Shown here in pieces: positions 1 through 10,379 of a stretch of 64,000 bases of DNA. The translations under genes and the position numbers were made by a program. The stretch lies in the NCBI GenBank assembly GCA_025765595.1, contig JAIVFH010000005.1:620001-684000 (forward strand). Direction: 5' to 3'. Position 1 is the first letter of the stretch. Each line of letters opens with the position of its first letter. Below the pieces are notes generated by a model. It did not search any database. It had not been told where the DNA came from and saw nothing but the letters and a program-made list of their open reading frames with translations. This DNA comes from Obelidium mucronatum. Its lineage: Eukaryota; Chytridiomycota; Chytridiomycetes; Chytridiales; Chytriomycetaceae.

Positions 1-957
1 TGTGCATTAAAGAGAGACCGATCCACCAGTTTGCGGCGAAACCAGTCAATTCTATTCCTCTTTTCGAGAGTGGGATGAGGTTCTTGTCGTCCATCAATAA
101 TTTTCCTTCTTTATGCGATCGCATTGCTTGCAGCAGATCTTCATTGGTGCCGTACTGTAGGTTATGAGGTTTACTTGACCCTTAAAAAACCCAAAAAATT
201 ACTTACAAGCTGAGAGAGATCCCACCAATGGGTTGCATTATTGACAAAAGCCAGGGGATGTGGGACGTTCGATGAAGAGTCGTTAAGTGTCCTTTGAACT
301 TTCATGATGTTGGGACCATTTGAATTCCAAAGCTATGGACAGACCGTGAGAACCACTGAAACAAATGAATTTCCGTTTACCGGATCACCACGTTCAATAG
401 GCACATTAATGGTGTCATCTTGATTATCAGTATTAATATGTTGAAACCAATCGTGTATCTGAAACTGAATCCATGCGGCACTCCATAGATTCTGTTCAGG
501 AGCGTAAACGGTTTGTTGTTCCTTTCGAGTAAACAATGCTTGAGATAAAATTCTCGGATTTGGATATCCGCCGAATTGAATATCTGGCTCAGGGGCCACA
601 TCCAGAAGGGCTTGTGTCCGGCCAAATCGGTAATATTGAGAGCCTGCATATGGATTGGCAAGGTCATTGCAGGTCCTGTTAAAGCAGGTGTTAGTTTAAT
701 CGTAACTTTTACATACAACCCCTTAAAATCATCATGAACCCATTCAATGTTCGGATGGTGGTAAGTCCAACACACGAAAGAGCAGAAAACTCAAGGCCAA
801 TACTGGTATCGTAAACTCCGGTTTCGAATAAAGACGCTCGTAATGTGTCAAGAAAGACAATGGCGTGCTGTACCGCAGTTAGAGAGTTTCACGGAGCGGT
901 GAACGAACTTACGATCAACGGGTACATCCACCACAAGGTGTTCGCGAGATTGGCCAT
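1..957 (-). CDS. alpha-dioxygenase-like fatty-acid haem peroxidase (3' end outside window)
   Basis: Animal-haem-peroxidase fold enzyme of the alpha-dioxygenase type, which oxygenates fatty acids at C2. The spliced reading is coherent: exons about 957-913, 867-776, 675-381, 332-207 and 154-<1, all with GT-AG borders. Family hallmarks are seen directly. LRASLFETGVYDTS lies in exon 2. YRFGR and the distal-His motif WIQFQIHDWFQH are in exon 3. MKVQRTL and THWWDLSQLYG run across exons 4-5, and ELTGFAANWWIGLSLMH sits at the window edge. The proximal histidine and catalytic tyrosine would lie beyond base 1. The start MANLANTLWWMYPLI is chosen because its donor GTAAGT joins in frame to exon 2. The exon 2 donor (GTGTGT at 775) is the least certain junction. 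The gene diverges from the peroxidase gene at 1008 with only about 50 bp between starts. Family assignment is strong; substrate is inferred. Confidence 0.8.
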
Positions 958-1007
958 TTCACTTTGTCTTTTTTCAGCCTTTTTTCACTTTTTGTGGATC
1001 AAAAAAG

Positions 1008-1451
1008 ATGTTGGCAAGCCTTATATCCCTCGCTTTGTCGGTTGCTGCGACTGTTGCTGCGATGTCCAGAGAACCATATCTTGGAGTCCCTGCAAGAGGT
1101 GTGCGTTCTCCCTGTCCGGCCCTAAACACATTGGCAAACCACGGCATTCTGCCGAATGATGGAAAAGGCATTACCGCCAAATCACTTCGTATTGCTTATC
1201 AAACGGTTAATGTTAATCTCGTTTATTTAGTGTCCTTAATTAACTTTTGTCGTGTAGATGGGCTTTGATGATACGTTTGCTATGTTGAATGTGAGGAGTT
1301 TAACAAGTTCATCAATTTTTAATTCTTACTAATCTAAATGGGTAGACTGCCGTTGCCATAGAGAGATATGGATCTCCCAACTCGATGGGAATCTTATCCT
1401 TTGACTTAAATAGTCTCAACAATTATGGAACCGTCTTAAAAAAGGTATAGT

Positions 1452-1498
<47 letters not shown>

Positions 1499-2833
1499 CT
1501 TTTTTGCTTTCCACTTACAATTTATTCCATTAGCAAGATACGTCTTTAACCAGAATCGACTCCTCATTTGACGATATGGCGACCATCGATTTCGGAAAAA
1601 TGAATCGTCTGCTGGCTTCTGTCGAGAACGGAATCAGTTTAACTGCCACAGATTTGGCGGCAGCTCTCACAAAAGAATTCAGACATTCGTTCCTCCAGAA
1701 TCCCGACTTTTCAGAAAATTTCAATTTAAACTCGGTATAATCTCTTTACGCTTTTGTAACACCTTCTGATTTGGCTTCTATTTGATAGGCATTCGTCAAT
1801 TTCCAGAATGCGGCTCCAACTACTCCATTCTTTCGGTGGACTTCAGAATAGTTCCCTTAACTATCCAAGCTGTTCTATCGAATTTGCCAGACATTTTCTA
1901 GTCGAAGAACGGTTTCCGCCGAATTGGGAACCAGCAAACCCTCCAATCACTATTGAAATGATTTTCAAGACAGCTACACATATTTCCAAGCTCGTACCAG
2001 ACAAAATTGCGCTGTACATTTTTGATCTTCCAGGCGCCCTATCGTACATTGCGACGCTATTTTCTCCAGTTATTCTCAGTACTGTTTGGCTGGCCCACTA
2101 TTTAGAGCCCATTCTAGCTTCCTTTCCGAAACCAAAGAAACTAGTATTCTACGCAATCAATTCCATTACAGAAACTATAGCGTTTCTCTCGATCTGTGTC
2201 TACTTTATCCCTCAGACATTCCACAGCGTAACAAATGGTGGTTTCTACGCGCCTTCTCAGCCAGATATCACATACAGAGTTATGCTGGGCGCAGGATTCT
2301 CGTACATTTTTAATTATACCGCCGAGCTTGTATTTAGCGGCAATGAAATGCATTTCATGCTCAAGTTGCATCACCTGTCAGCCATAGGCCTCGGGATCAT
2401 AGGCCTTTTGCTGATTTTTTCAATTAGCGACATTTTAATGCAGTTCTTCGTATTTTGGACGGGTGCGATTGTCATGCTACATGCTGTTATTGACGCCGTA
2501 CCTCATGTCTACTTGGGGCTTCGACAAATGAAGGCACCGACCCCAGTAATTTCGTTCTTTGCATTTCTCAGCCTGTGGCCTTTGTCATTATTCCGACTTG
2601 CTGTCAACGTGTTTTATGTGGCCCTCGTCAGGCATTTTGCTTTGGATGTTGTTTATGAAGTAACTCCCCTGTTCATTGGCTGGAGTATTTTGGTGTCTGC
2701 AGTATTGGTTGTGATTGGTGTTACTCAAATTTGGGCGCATAACATTTATGTTGCCATTCAAAAAAAGGATCGTTATGCTAAAGGACATGCCAATCTCAAC
2801 AATTCATCTTCATTTTTGGTCTCTCAGGAATAA
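1008..2833 (+). CDS. heme-thiolate peroxidase (chloroperoxidase/UPO family) fused to a multi-pass TLC-like membrane domain
   Basis: Five exons (1008-1205, 1258-1290, 1346-1444, 1534-1734, 1847-2833), all phase 0, give about 505 residues. Residues 1-18 form a signal-peptide-like segment. RSPCPALNTLANHG carries the PCP cysteine that ligates haem in this family, followed by DGKGIT. FDLNSLNNYG and QDTSLTR match the second family block, but the usual E-H-D acid-base motif reads K-Q-D at the exon 3/4 junction. FLVEERFPPNWEPA matches the family C-terminus. The same open frame then continues for about 290 residues with six or seven hydrophobic segments and an LHHLSAI motif resembling TLC (TRAM-LAG1-CLN8) domains. 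Intron 2 contains a TACTAAT branch-point sequence, and intron 3 contains a roughly 50-nt T tract. An alternative acceptor at 1789 would need a further intron. Peroxidase identity is strong; the TLC label is tentative. Confidence 0.78.
1451..1500. repeat. poly(T) tract of about 50 nt inside an intron
   Basis: A nearly uninterrupted T run lies between exons 3 and 4 of the peroxidase gene, just before the acceptor region. It is part of the window-wide pattern of very long homopolymers. Confidence 0.95.
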
Positions 2834-2937
2834 ACTCTTGATAATGTTGCAATTGAAATACTTTCTGCTTTCAACATTGCACAATCATAGAAATACAAGC
2901 ATTTCTGAAATCAATGAGTTTATTTGAAACCAGAATG

Positions 2938-4474
2938 CTACTGTTCCTCATCATTGGAACCTTCAGAATCAGAGCGATGGCGATGCTTTCGAGAACTACT
3001 GCTTTTTTTCTTGGACGACGATGACTTGTGGCTGCTGCGTTTCCTCTTCCTCTCAGCATCGCCACTTGCACCAGCACCAGCACCATCATCATTATCCCCA
3101 TCATCACGTTCACGATGTCTCCTTCTCCGCTCTCGCCGCTCTTCGCTATCCTCCGAATCATCACTGGATACAGACCGCGACCGATGCCGTCTTCTCCGGT
3201 GTTTCCGTTTCTTTCCACCACCACCACTGCCACTGGGGTCATGATCCAAGTCTTCCCGAGAGTTTTCCCGGGCAGTGGCAGGGCCAGATACAGAGCTGGC
3301 CTTGCCCACAATTGATATACCGTTGGATACAGATTTTTCAGTTACAGCAACTGGTGCCGACTCTTTTTTCCGTTCAACAACTTCAACCACAGCTCGACCG
3401 CCACCGCCGCCGCCACCTCCACCACTCGACCGATACCCCGGTCCTCCACTGGAATAACTTGCTCCAGGTGGATGATAGTGGTCATCGTGTGGCCGATTGT
3501 TTGCATTGTGCGGATAGTCTCTATGATGATGTGGGGGAGGTGGGCGGTCATAGTAATCGCGATCGTTTGGAGGATAGCCTCCACCTCCTCGCCCCAAATG
3601 TGGCGGCGGAGGTCCGTTATTGCGGTAATCATCTTCGTAATATCGATCGTCGTATCTTGGAGGACCGCCTCTACCATAACCGCCACGACCCCAACCACCT
3701 CTACCTCCTCCCCGACCGTATCCCCAATCCCCATTTCCAGCACTGCCGCCTCTGCCATAACCCCAATCTCCACGTCCACTATTGAATGTGGGCTGATTCT
3801 GATTGTATAGTTCCTGTTGAGAGGATCGGGGAGAATGCGATCCTGCGCTCTCTGGACCTCCATGAGGGCGTCGATCTACAGGTTCTGAACGTAGGGGCGG
3901 TTGCTGGAGAGTTGGTCCACCAGGCGGGACCGTCGAATCCAGAAAAACGCCAGGCGGCGCCAGATCGCTTCCTGGCGGTGCAATATTTCCAATAATGTTT
4001 GAATTAGGCATATTCGGAAGACTTGGTGGGGGCGGCATTGATGGCATTTGCGTCCCACGTCCCATTGGCGGAAGCGATGGCGGAAGGGAAGGGGGAGGAG
4101 GGCGGCGCATAAATCCTGGCCGGTTCATCATCATTCCACCTCCTGAAGGACCTACCATCCCCATTCCCATGCCGGTCGGTCCACCACTACCACCGCCCAA
4201 CATTGGTCCCATTCCCATTCCCATGTTTGGATTCATTCCCATCATATTTGGATTCATTCCCATCATATTGCTGTTTGGATTCATTCCCATCATGATGTTA
4301 TTGTTTGGATTCATTCCCATCATATTTCCCATCATTTGGGATTGCTGTTGATGCTGCTGCTGCTGAGGCGGAAAATCCGTTGCTCCCGGACCAGCAAATG
4401 CTCCTGGCTTGGATGAATCAAAGAAGGAAATTCTCGTCACAGGTTTCACTGTATGGATTTCTCTGAGTTTTTTT

Positions 4475-4505
<31 letters not shown>

Positions 4506-5281
4506 GGATGTTATATAAACAAACAATCAAAGAAAAAGCCGTGATGAATATCCTTTTTTTTTTCTCACATTGAATCGAAATATGCCTTTGCTGTCACAGC
4601 ATCCGCGTTTGATTGGAACACTATTTGGCTGGTCCCTTTTGATTTCCCGTTGGCGCGGTTCTCTGCAAACGTGATATCTGTGATTGAGAGGTTGGCTTTC
4701 GGGATACCCGCCTGGATGCAAGAGTTGTAAAGATCGTGATCGGTTGTCCACTGGCGTTTAAAAAGCATAAAAAAAAAGTATAGATTAAAATAAATGAAAT
4801 GTACAGAGAGGAATTCTTACCCAAGTCAAGTTATCAAGAATCAAAGCGCGCATATGCTGGGAATCCATCGAATAATTATCCACCGCCGAGCTACTACTGC
4901 TGCCCAAACTATTAGTATTACCAAAAGAGGACAACTGTTGAATTCCTCCTTGAGTTGTTGTAGTAGGAGTAGTAGATGATGATGGAGTTATTGCAGATGC
5001 CCCCACCACCAGCAGAAGCGGCAGCAGCAGCAGCTTCTAACCCAGATTTAGATTCAATGCCTTGGTTGTTGTTATTGTTGTTCTTGGAGCTTGCGTTCTT
5101 GGATGATTCAGCTTGCGGAGTGAGGGTTGACGACTGCAAAATATCATCCTGTAAAAAGATGCTTGATTGTTACAAAAAACAGCTAAGGCCAAGGCCATCA
5201 AGATAAAGAAAATTAACGCAGAGTACTTGCATTTGTAAGGAGAAAGTCTGAGCTATCGCCGTAAATGTCGAAATCCGCCAT
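2938..5281 (-). CDS. CPSF6/CFIm68-like subunit of cleavage factor Im
   Basis: Large-subunit homologue of the cleavage factor I complex that selects poly(A) sites in the nucleus. The start MADFDIYGDSSDF at 5281 resembles the family N-terminus. Exons run about 5281-5232, 5150-4821, 4764-4569 and 4462-2938. The RRM spans exons 2-3 with ALILDNLTW, QWTTDHDLYN and FAENRANGKSKG, the CPSF6/7 signature. Exon 4 holds Gln, Met/Gly/Pro repeats (several GMNPN units), a Pro-rich stretch, Gly-Arg repeats (GDWGYGRGG twice) and a C-terminal Arg/Ser-Asp/Glu charged domain like the RS-type tail of CFIm68. Intron 3 carries adjoining poly-C and poly-A runs. In exon 2 the frame changes by one base at a G5 run near 5003. 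Removing one G makes the protein continuous, so a consensus error or unusual splicing is likely there. It is convergent with the peroxidase gene. Confidence 0.85.
4475..4508. repeat. adjacent poly(T)-poly(G) tracts in intron
   Basis: About 17 T followed by about 25 G on the plus strand, read as poly-C/poly-A on the coding strand, just upstream of the last acceptor of the CPSF6-like gene. Such long G runs are rare in nuclear genomes. Confidence 0.95.
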
Positions 5282-5735
5282 AGTTGATTCGTTGAAACCG
5301 CCTTGATGTACGAAAGAGAAGAGAAAAAAGACACTTTCGATTAGGAGGGGTGGGATTGAGGAGCCTCGAGGAACGCACCAGAACTCCTTCCTGATGCTTG
5401 GTTGTTTGTTTCAAATAAAAAAAAGAACGAAAAAGAAGTTAAAAATATTGTAAAAATACATGTAATATTATAAAAAATAATAGTGTTTTTTCCCCCTCTG
5501 AATGCAATCCTGTTCAAACTTTGCGCAGTTGTATGAAGATATTATCCGTCATGAGCTCAACGCCATTTTTTAAAGTGTTTTTTTTGGGTTCCACCGTTTT
5601 TTCCTATCCATCCATTGAAAAAGAAACCTGTTAGTTTTGTTGGATCTTTTTTTTGAATTGGGTTCAGTTCAAAAGGTATTTAAAAGCAAATTTGTTCGAA
5701 CCCCACCTCGCCAATTCCTGTCCTTACGTTTTCTT

Positions 5736-5766
<31 letters not shown>

Positions 5767-5768
5767 CA
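5282..5768. other. intergenic region between divergent genes
   Basis: About 490 bp separate the CPSF6-like start (minus) and the SH3 gene (plus). It is AT-rich with several T and A runs, including about 27 A immediately before the ATG at 5769. No gene or RNA is recognised. It presumably holds both promoters. Confidence 0.6.
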
Positions 5769-7082
5769 ATGAGCTCCATAGCGCATCCAGTTAAGACCAG
5801 ATGAGAAAACCATTCGCAAACAAAAAAAAGAAACTTCTTCCTCTAAACAGCTCGAAACTCCTTTTTTTAGGAATGCGTTTCAATCGCCTCGACTTCAATC
5901 TGCGCTCCATGGACAACCGACCTCTACATCAACACCACAGCACTTGCTTCAACATACAATGTTGCCGCTATTTACGTGTCTGACTGGGAAGCATATGTTG
6001 CCCGATACTCACCTGCCAAAGACTTGGGTTGTTCCACGGGAGATACTATCGTCAAAACACAATTTCTGACCACGTATCTTTGCATGCGGGATGTTCTTGT
6101 TTTATCGGCGGGATGCAATGATGTAATGGGAGCAAATAGTTGAGTCCTGTTTTTTTTTTTCTGAATGCTTTGGTGTGTCCAGTTTAATTAACTGATTCCA
6201 GCTCCATCCCCGGCTCTATGTTCTGAAACCTGTTCGTATATCGGAAAGGGATTTGAATCGTACTTGGGAGACACCACGAAATGCCCTTCGATTCCAGCCA
6301 ACTCGCCCTTTTCCGAGGCAACTTCTCAGGCACGGTCAAATGCATTGGAAGTGGCGGGCAAATGTCACACTGTTGTTTCGGCGTGGCAAGAGGAAGTGGC
6401 AAAGAACGGTCAAAACTGCTTGGGCTCTGTTATTATTGATCATAGATCGTGTGGTGAGTGAGAGATATCAAATCTTTTTTGACAGGGACAGTTTCCCCCC
6501 TCCAACTGATGTATTCCCTTTTTTTTTTCGAAAAAAGGATTGGGAGCAAACTCGACTGCAAAAACACTCGCATTCTGTAAATCAACAGACTACACACCGC
6601 CTTGCTGTGAATCTTTGACCCCTTCTGGATTCACGCGTCCTTCCCCATCAAGCGTCCCCACATCTTCCGCGACCCCAAATTCATCAGACATTGACAACAA
6701 CAACAACAACCACAACAGCAGCAGCAACAACGGTCCTTCCGCTGGAGCTATTGCCGGGATCGTGATTGGCTCGCTCTTATTCCTGGCTCTTCTCATTGCA
6801 GCCGCAATCTATTTCGCTCGACGCAACTTTAAAAAATCCGGCATCTATTCCTCCTCGTTTACATCATCAAACGCGTTCGCAGCAGATCCCCGCTCAGAGT
6901 CATCCCTGTTTGCCAGGAAATCAGCACTTGGAGGTAGTGGTGGAGGTAGTGGTGGCGGAGATTACATGCCACTCTCTGAATTCGGAACCTACAAGCCTGT
7001 TGTAAGGTCCTCCACGAATGGGTCTTCGTTTCTTCCACGGATCCCGCAGATGGCGCCGTTGCCGTTTCCACTGAATACACCG

Positions 7083-7116
<34 letters not shown>

Positions 7117-7352
7117 CGCAGCCACAGCAGCAGCCACAGCAGCAGCAAGATGGCGCTTCTCCCAAAGGGTTTGGAGTGTATAAAGTGATTTTGGAGTATG
7201 AAAGCCAGTTACCTGATGAATTGACGTTGAAGCCGGGGGATGTTGTGGTTGTTACTGAGATTCACGATGATGGGTGGGCGTCGGGGATGAAGAAAGGGGG
7301 GGATGGGCCGTCGGTGGGTGTTTTCCCGTTACCGTGTATTGGACTTCAGTGA
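5769..7352 (+). CDS. single-pass membrane protein with Cys-rich ectodomain and C-terminal SH3 domain (copy 1)
   Basis: Exons about 5769-5789, 5871-6138, 6202-6453 and 6538-7352. The ectodomain has many cysteines (ECVSIASTSICAPW, LCMRDVLVLSAGCNDVMG, LCSETC, CLGS, FCKSTDYTPPCC), followed by a Ser/Thr/Asn-rich stalk. A membrane segment (AGIVIGSLLFLALLIAAAIYF) is followed by basic ARRNFKK, so the C-terminus is probably cytosolic. A Gly-rich linker and poly-Gln follow. The last 60 residues are an SH3 domain (VILEYESQLPDELTLKPGD, then VTEIHDDGWASG, ending VGVFPLPCIGL). The role is inferred as a surface sensor or adhesion protein that recruits proline-rich partners. No convincing signal peptide is seen in the seven-residue first exon, so the true 5' exon may lie upstream. 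It is paralogous to the next gene, with the same intron positions. Confidence 0.75.
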
Positions 7353-7633
7353 TAAGTTTTTTTTGACTCTCTTTTGTACGACAACAACAACCCTCCCCCC
7401 CCCCCCCCCCCCCCTCCCCCGGCAAGCAATTTTTTTATATATAAATGACTCTTATTTTTTTTATTTTATTTTATGTTTTACGTTCTGTTTATTTGTCAAG
7501 TTTTTGCCGACTCAAAAAAAAAACTGGGAATAGACACAATCCATCATAGCGTAGTTGTCTATTTTTCTTTGTTTAATCGGTTTGGTGCTATTGTAAAAAA
7601 CAATGAACTCTCAAATGGTATGAAGTAAAAATG

Positions 7634-7676
<43 letters not shown>

Positions 7677-7957
7677 AAAAGCACAACGTCTTCACAGAAA
7701 AAGAGAGGGGGGGGGGGGGGGGGGGGGGGGGGGGTGGCAGAATATATAATTGAGTCCGGTTTTTTATTTATTTATTAGATGCAAATGCATACGCGTGGGG
7801 CAAAAGAACTTTAATTATCATTCCACAGACTTTTTTTTTGGGTTCAATCTGCGTGAACCCAATTTTAAATTGTAAACCCAACTTGAAAAAAAAAATAGTG
7901 TCTGTTATTTTACGCTCCTTGAATCATCTTTTTCAGCTCAGACTAAAGAAAACAGCA
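7353..7957. other. intergenic region with long poly(C), poly(A) and poly(G) tracts
   Basis: Between the two SH3 paralogues. It contains about 18 C near 7396-7413, about 39 A at 7633-7672 and about 28 G near 7706-7733. No gene or RNA is recognised. These runs are hard to sequence and their lengths should not be trusted. Confidence 0.8.
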
Positions 7958-9420
7958 ATGGTACTTGGAAGCGTTTACACGGTAATAGTTACAAGAGATT
8001 TTCCAAATTGTCAATTCTCAAAATCTCAACTTAACAGGAATGTTTACCAATCAGCTCATCCTCTACATGTGCCCCTTGGAACACTGGTCTCTTTATCAAT
8101 ATTACGGCTCTTGCAACTCCATACACCCTGTTGTCTCCTCTATCGACTGTTCAAGACTGGGAACAAGCGCTTCAACAGCAACCATTGGATGATCTTGGGT
8201 GTACTGCTACTACTAGTTTGAAGCCATTCAAATTCATGACTACATATCTGTGCATGAGAGATGTGCTTGTTTTATCAGCAGGATGCAATGACGTGATGGG
8301 TGCCCACAGTTGAGTTCAAAAACCTAATGTTCACCTGATGAACAAAGTATTGATAATTAATATAACAAAAAAAAAAGCTCCTTCTCGTGCATTATGTGCA
8401 GAATCATGCTCAACAATTTCAAACTCTTTTCAACAACTTTTCAATGATCCAGAACAGTGTACCGAGACAACTGATATTCGTATTGGGAACAAGAGAAGCG
8501 AGGTTCTTGAGGGAGCTGATTGCCGTATGGTTGTGGATGCTTGGCAAAATGGTTTGAATGGGTCGTTGGAGGAGGAGTGTATTGAGGCGGTGGATGCTGA
8601 TACAAAGCAATGCGGTATGGTACAAACACCAAAAAAAAAAAAAAAAAACGTTTTCATTTTTATTAAAATCTTAACAGGATTCGGCGAAGACTCTGTTGCA
8701 GCAATCAAGTATTGCACTCAATATGGGTACAATCCAACATGTTGCAATTCATTGAAACCAGATAAAAAGACGCTCATTCTCAACAAGGCGAAACCAAACG
8801 CGACAACAACAACAACGGGAACAACAACTGCAAACTCAAAAAACGCGACAATTGTTGTGCAACCTTTACCAAGCCGTCTCACTCCAGCAGCCATTACAAT
8901 AATCACAGTGGGCAGTCTTGTCGCTGCGGCTCTCTTTGTGGTTATCGTTACGCTTACAATTGAGCGTATTCGCGGTGCTCTTCAACAAAAAAACGGAGGA
9001 GAAAAGAATGGAGGAGAAAAAAAGGATCAACGAGATGAGTCCAAGGAGCCGGGGCTAGGTTTGGGTGTCACAGTACCATCCGCTGGGCTCAAGAGGGGGT
9101 TCACGTATGAGCGAGTACCATTGCGTGAGCAGGAACCGCTACCGCAGACGGCGAGCACCGTACTTTTTCACAAGCCCTTGACATTTTCGCCTATTTTGAT
9201 TGGACAGCCTCGTGCAGAGGAGTCGTCGTCCGAGTACAGGGTTGGGCAGGAGTGTGTGGTCAGTGAGGAATACTCTGCGCTGATTGGCGACGAGCTCAAC
9301 ATGCGGGTTGGCGACCGGGTGGCGATACTCGAGGTGAAGGATGACGGGTGGGCGCGTGGGCGACTGGCGAGCGATGGCCGCGAGGGATTCTTTCCGCTAG
9401 TGTGTGTTAATCGGTTGTGA
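7958..9420 (+). CDS. single-pass membrane protein with Cys-rich ectodomain and C-terminal SH3 domain (copy 2)
   Basis: Tandem paralogue of the preceding gene. A short first exon (MVLGSVYT) is followed by an exon beginning ECLPISSSSTCAPW and ending with the shared block LCMRDVLVLSAGCNDVMG. The next exons contain LCAESCSTIS, CRMVVDAWQNG, KYCTQYGYNPTCCNSL and a Thr/Asn stalk. One membrane segment (TPAAITIITVGSLVAAALFV) is followed by ERIRGALQQK. The last 60 residues are an SH3 domain (CVVSEEYSALIGDELNMRVG, then LEVKDDGWARG and EGFFPLVCVNRL). Both copies use an unusual GTTGAG donor after the MGA-N/H block. The cytosolic linkers differ, with no poly-Gln here, so the copies have diverged in their intracellular half. 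As in copy 1, a secretion signal is not obvious. The tandem-duplication origin is clear; the function is inferred from architecture only. Confidence 0.75.
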
Positions 9421-9474
9421 TTAAATGAATAATAAAAACAAAAACAAAAAAAAAAAAAAAAGAAAGAAAAGAAA

Positions 9475-10344
9475 ATGCCGCTCATTGTGCTCTGCGGCCT
9501 CCCGTGCAGCGGCAAGACGCGACGCGCGACGGCGATCCAGACGCAGCTCGCGGCGGAAGTGGCGGCGTTCAACGCGGCGGCGCCGGCGGGGCGCGCGCGG
9601 TTCGACTTCGACGTGGCGCTGGTCAGCGAGGAGACGCTGGGGCTCGCGCGCGCGGCGGCGTTCGCGACGGCGGCGGCGGAGAAGGCGGCGCGCGGCGCGC
9701 TGCTGGCGGGCGTCGAGCGGCTGCTGACGCGCGAGCGCTTCGTGGTGCTCGACAGCATGAACTACATCAAGGGCTTCCGCTACCAGCTGCACTGCGTCGC
9801 GAAGGCCGTCGGCACCTCGCAGCACACCGTCTTCTGCATGGCGACACAGGCGGACGTCGTCGGCTGGAACGCCGCTTCGGGGCACTACCCCGAGGACATC
9901 CTGCACAGCCTGCTCGGCCGTCTCGAAGAACCAGATGCCCGAAACAGGTGGGACTCGCCGCTGCTGTGTCTGATGCCCAACGACGACCTGCCCCCCACAT
10001 TCATCCACTCGCTCGTACACACGACCGTGCACCTGGCCCCGAGTCAGTCCATTGCCCTCAAACCCGTCGCTGAGACAAACTACCTGCACGAAATGGATCT
10101 CACTCTAAAGGCGATTTCTGACGCCGTCTTGGAAGCCGTTCGCAGCGGTTTCATGTCGGGCGGCGAACTCAAAGTGCCCGGTACTGACTCTAGAGTTCTT
10201 GTCCCCTCAAAAGGAATCAGTGTTTCTGAAATGGGAAGGCTACGCAGGCTTTATGCTGCAAACTTGAATCGCGTTACTATTAAAATTGATCAAGGAAAGA
10301 TTGCCGATGGCTTTGTGGAGTATATTAATCAGAATTTGAGGTAG
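9475..10344 (+). CDS. KTI12: KTI12, Elongator-associated P-loop protein
   Basis: Single-exon 289-residue protein, close to the roughly 300 residues of KTI12. KTI12 regulates Elongator, which makes the 5-methoxycarbonylmethyl modification on wobble uridines. The P-loop GLPCSGKT is at residues 8-15. LDSMNYIKGFRYQLHC, RLEEPDARNRWDSPL and LRRLYAANLNR match conserved KTI12 blocks. The first 170 codons are extremely GC-rich with strong codon bias, while the last third is ordinary. The start at 9475 directly follows a purine-rich A/G leader. It follows the SH3 gene by 54 bp on the same strand. There is no sign of truncation. Confidence 0.9.
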   Translation: MPLIVLCGLPCSGKTRRATAIQTQLAAEVAAFNAAAPAGRARFDFDVALVSEETLGLARAAAFATAAAEKAARGALLAGVERLLTRERFVVLDSMNYIKGFRYQLHCVAKAVGTSQHTVFCMATQADVVGWNAASGHYPEDILHSLLGRLEEPDARNRWDSPLLCLMPNDDLPPTFIHSLVHTTVHLAPSQSIALKPVAETNYLHEMDLTLKAISDAVLEAVRSGFMSGGELKVPGTDSRVLVPSKGISVSEMGRLRRLYAANLNRVTIKIDQGKIADGFVEYINQNLR

Positions 10345-10379
10345 TTTTTGTCTTAATAAATTGATTTTTTTTTGTATGT

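Noticed and set aside
974..1180. Minus-strand open frame over the first peroxidase exon, initially considered as exon 1 of the alpha-dioxygenase gene
   Set aside because: The opposite strand encodes the clear signal peptide plus PCP motif, and no splice junction links this frame to the dioxygenase exons, whereas MANLANT... at 957 does.
9425..10089. Long Arg-rich open frames on both strands over KTI12
   Set aside because: Shadows of a GC-rich coding region; only the KTI12 frame has conserved motifs.
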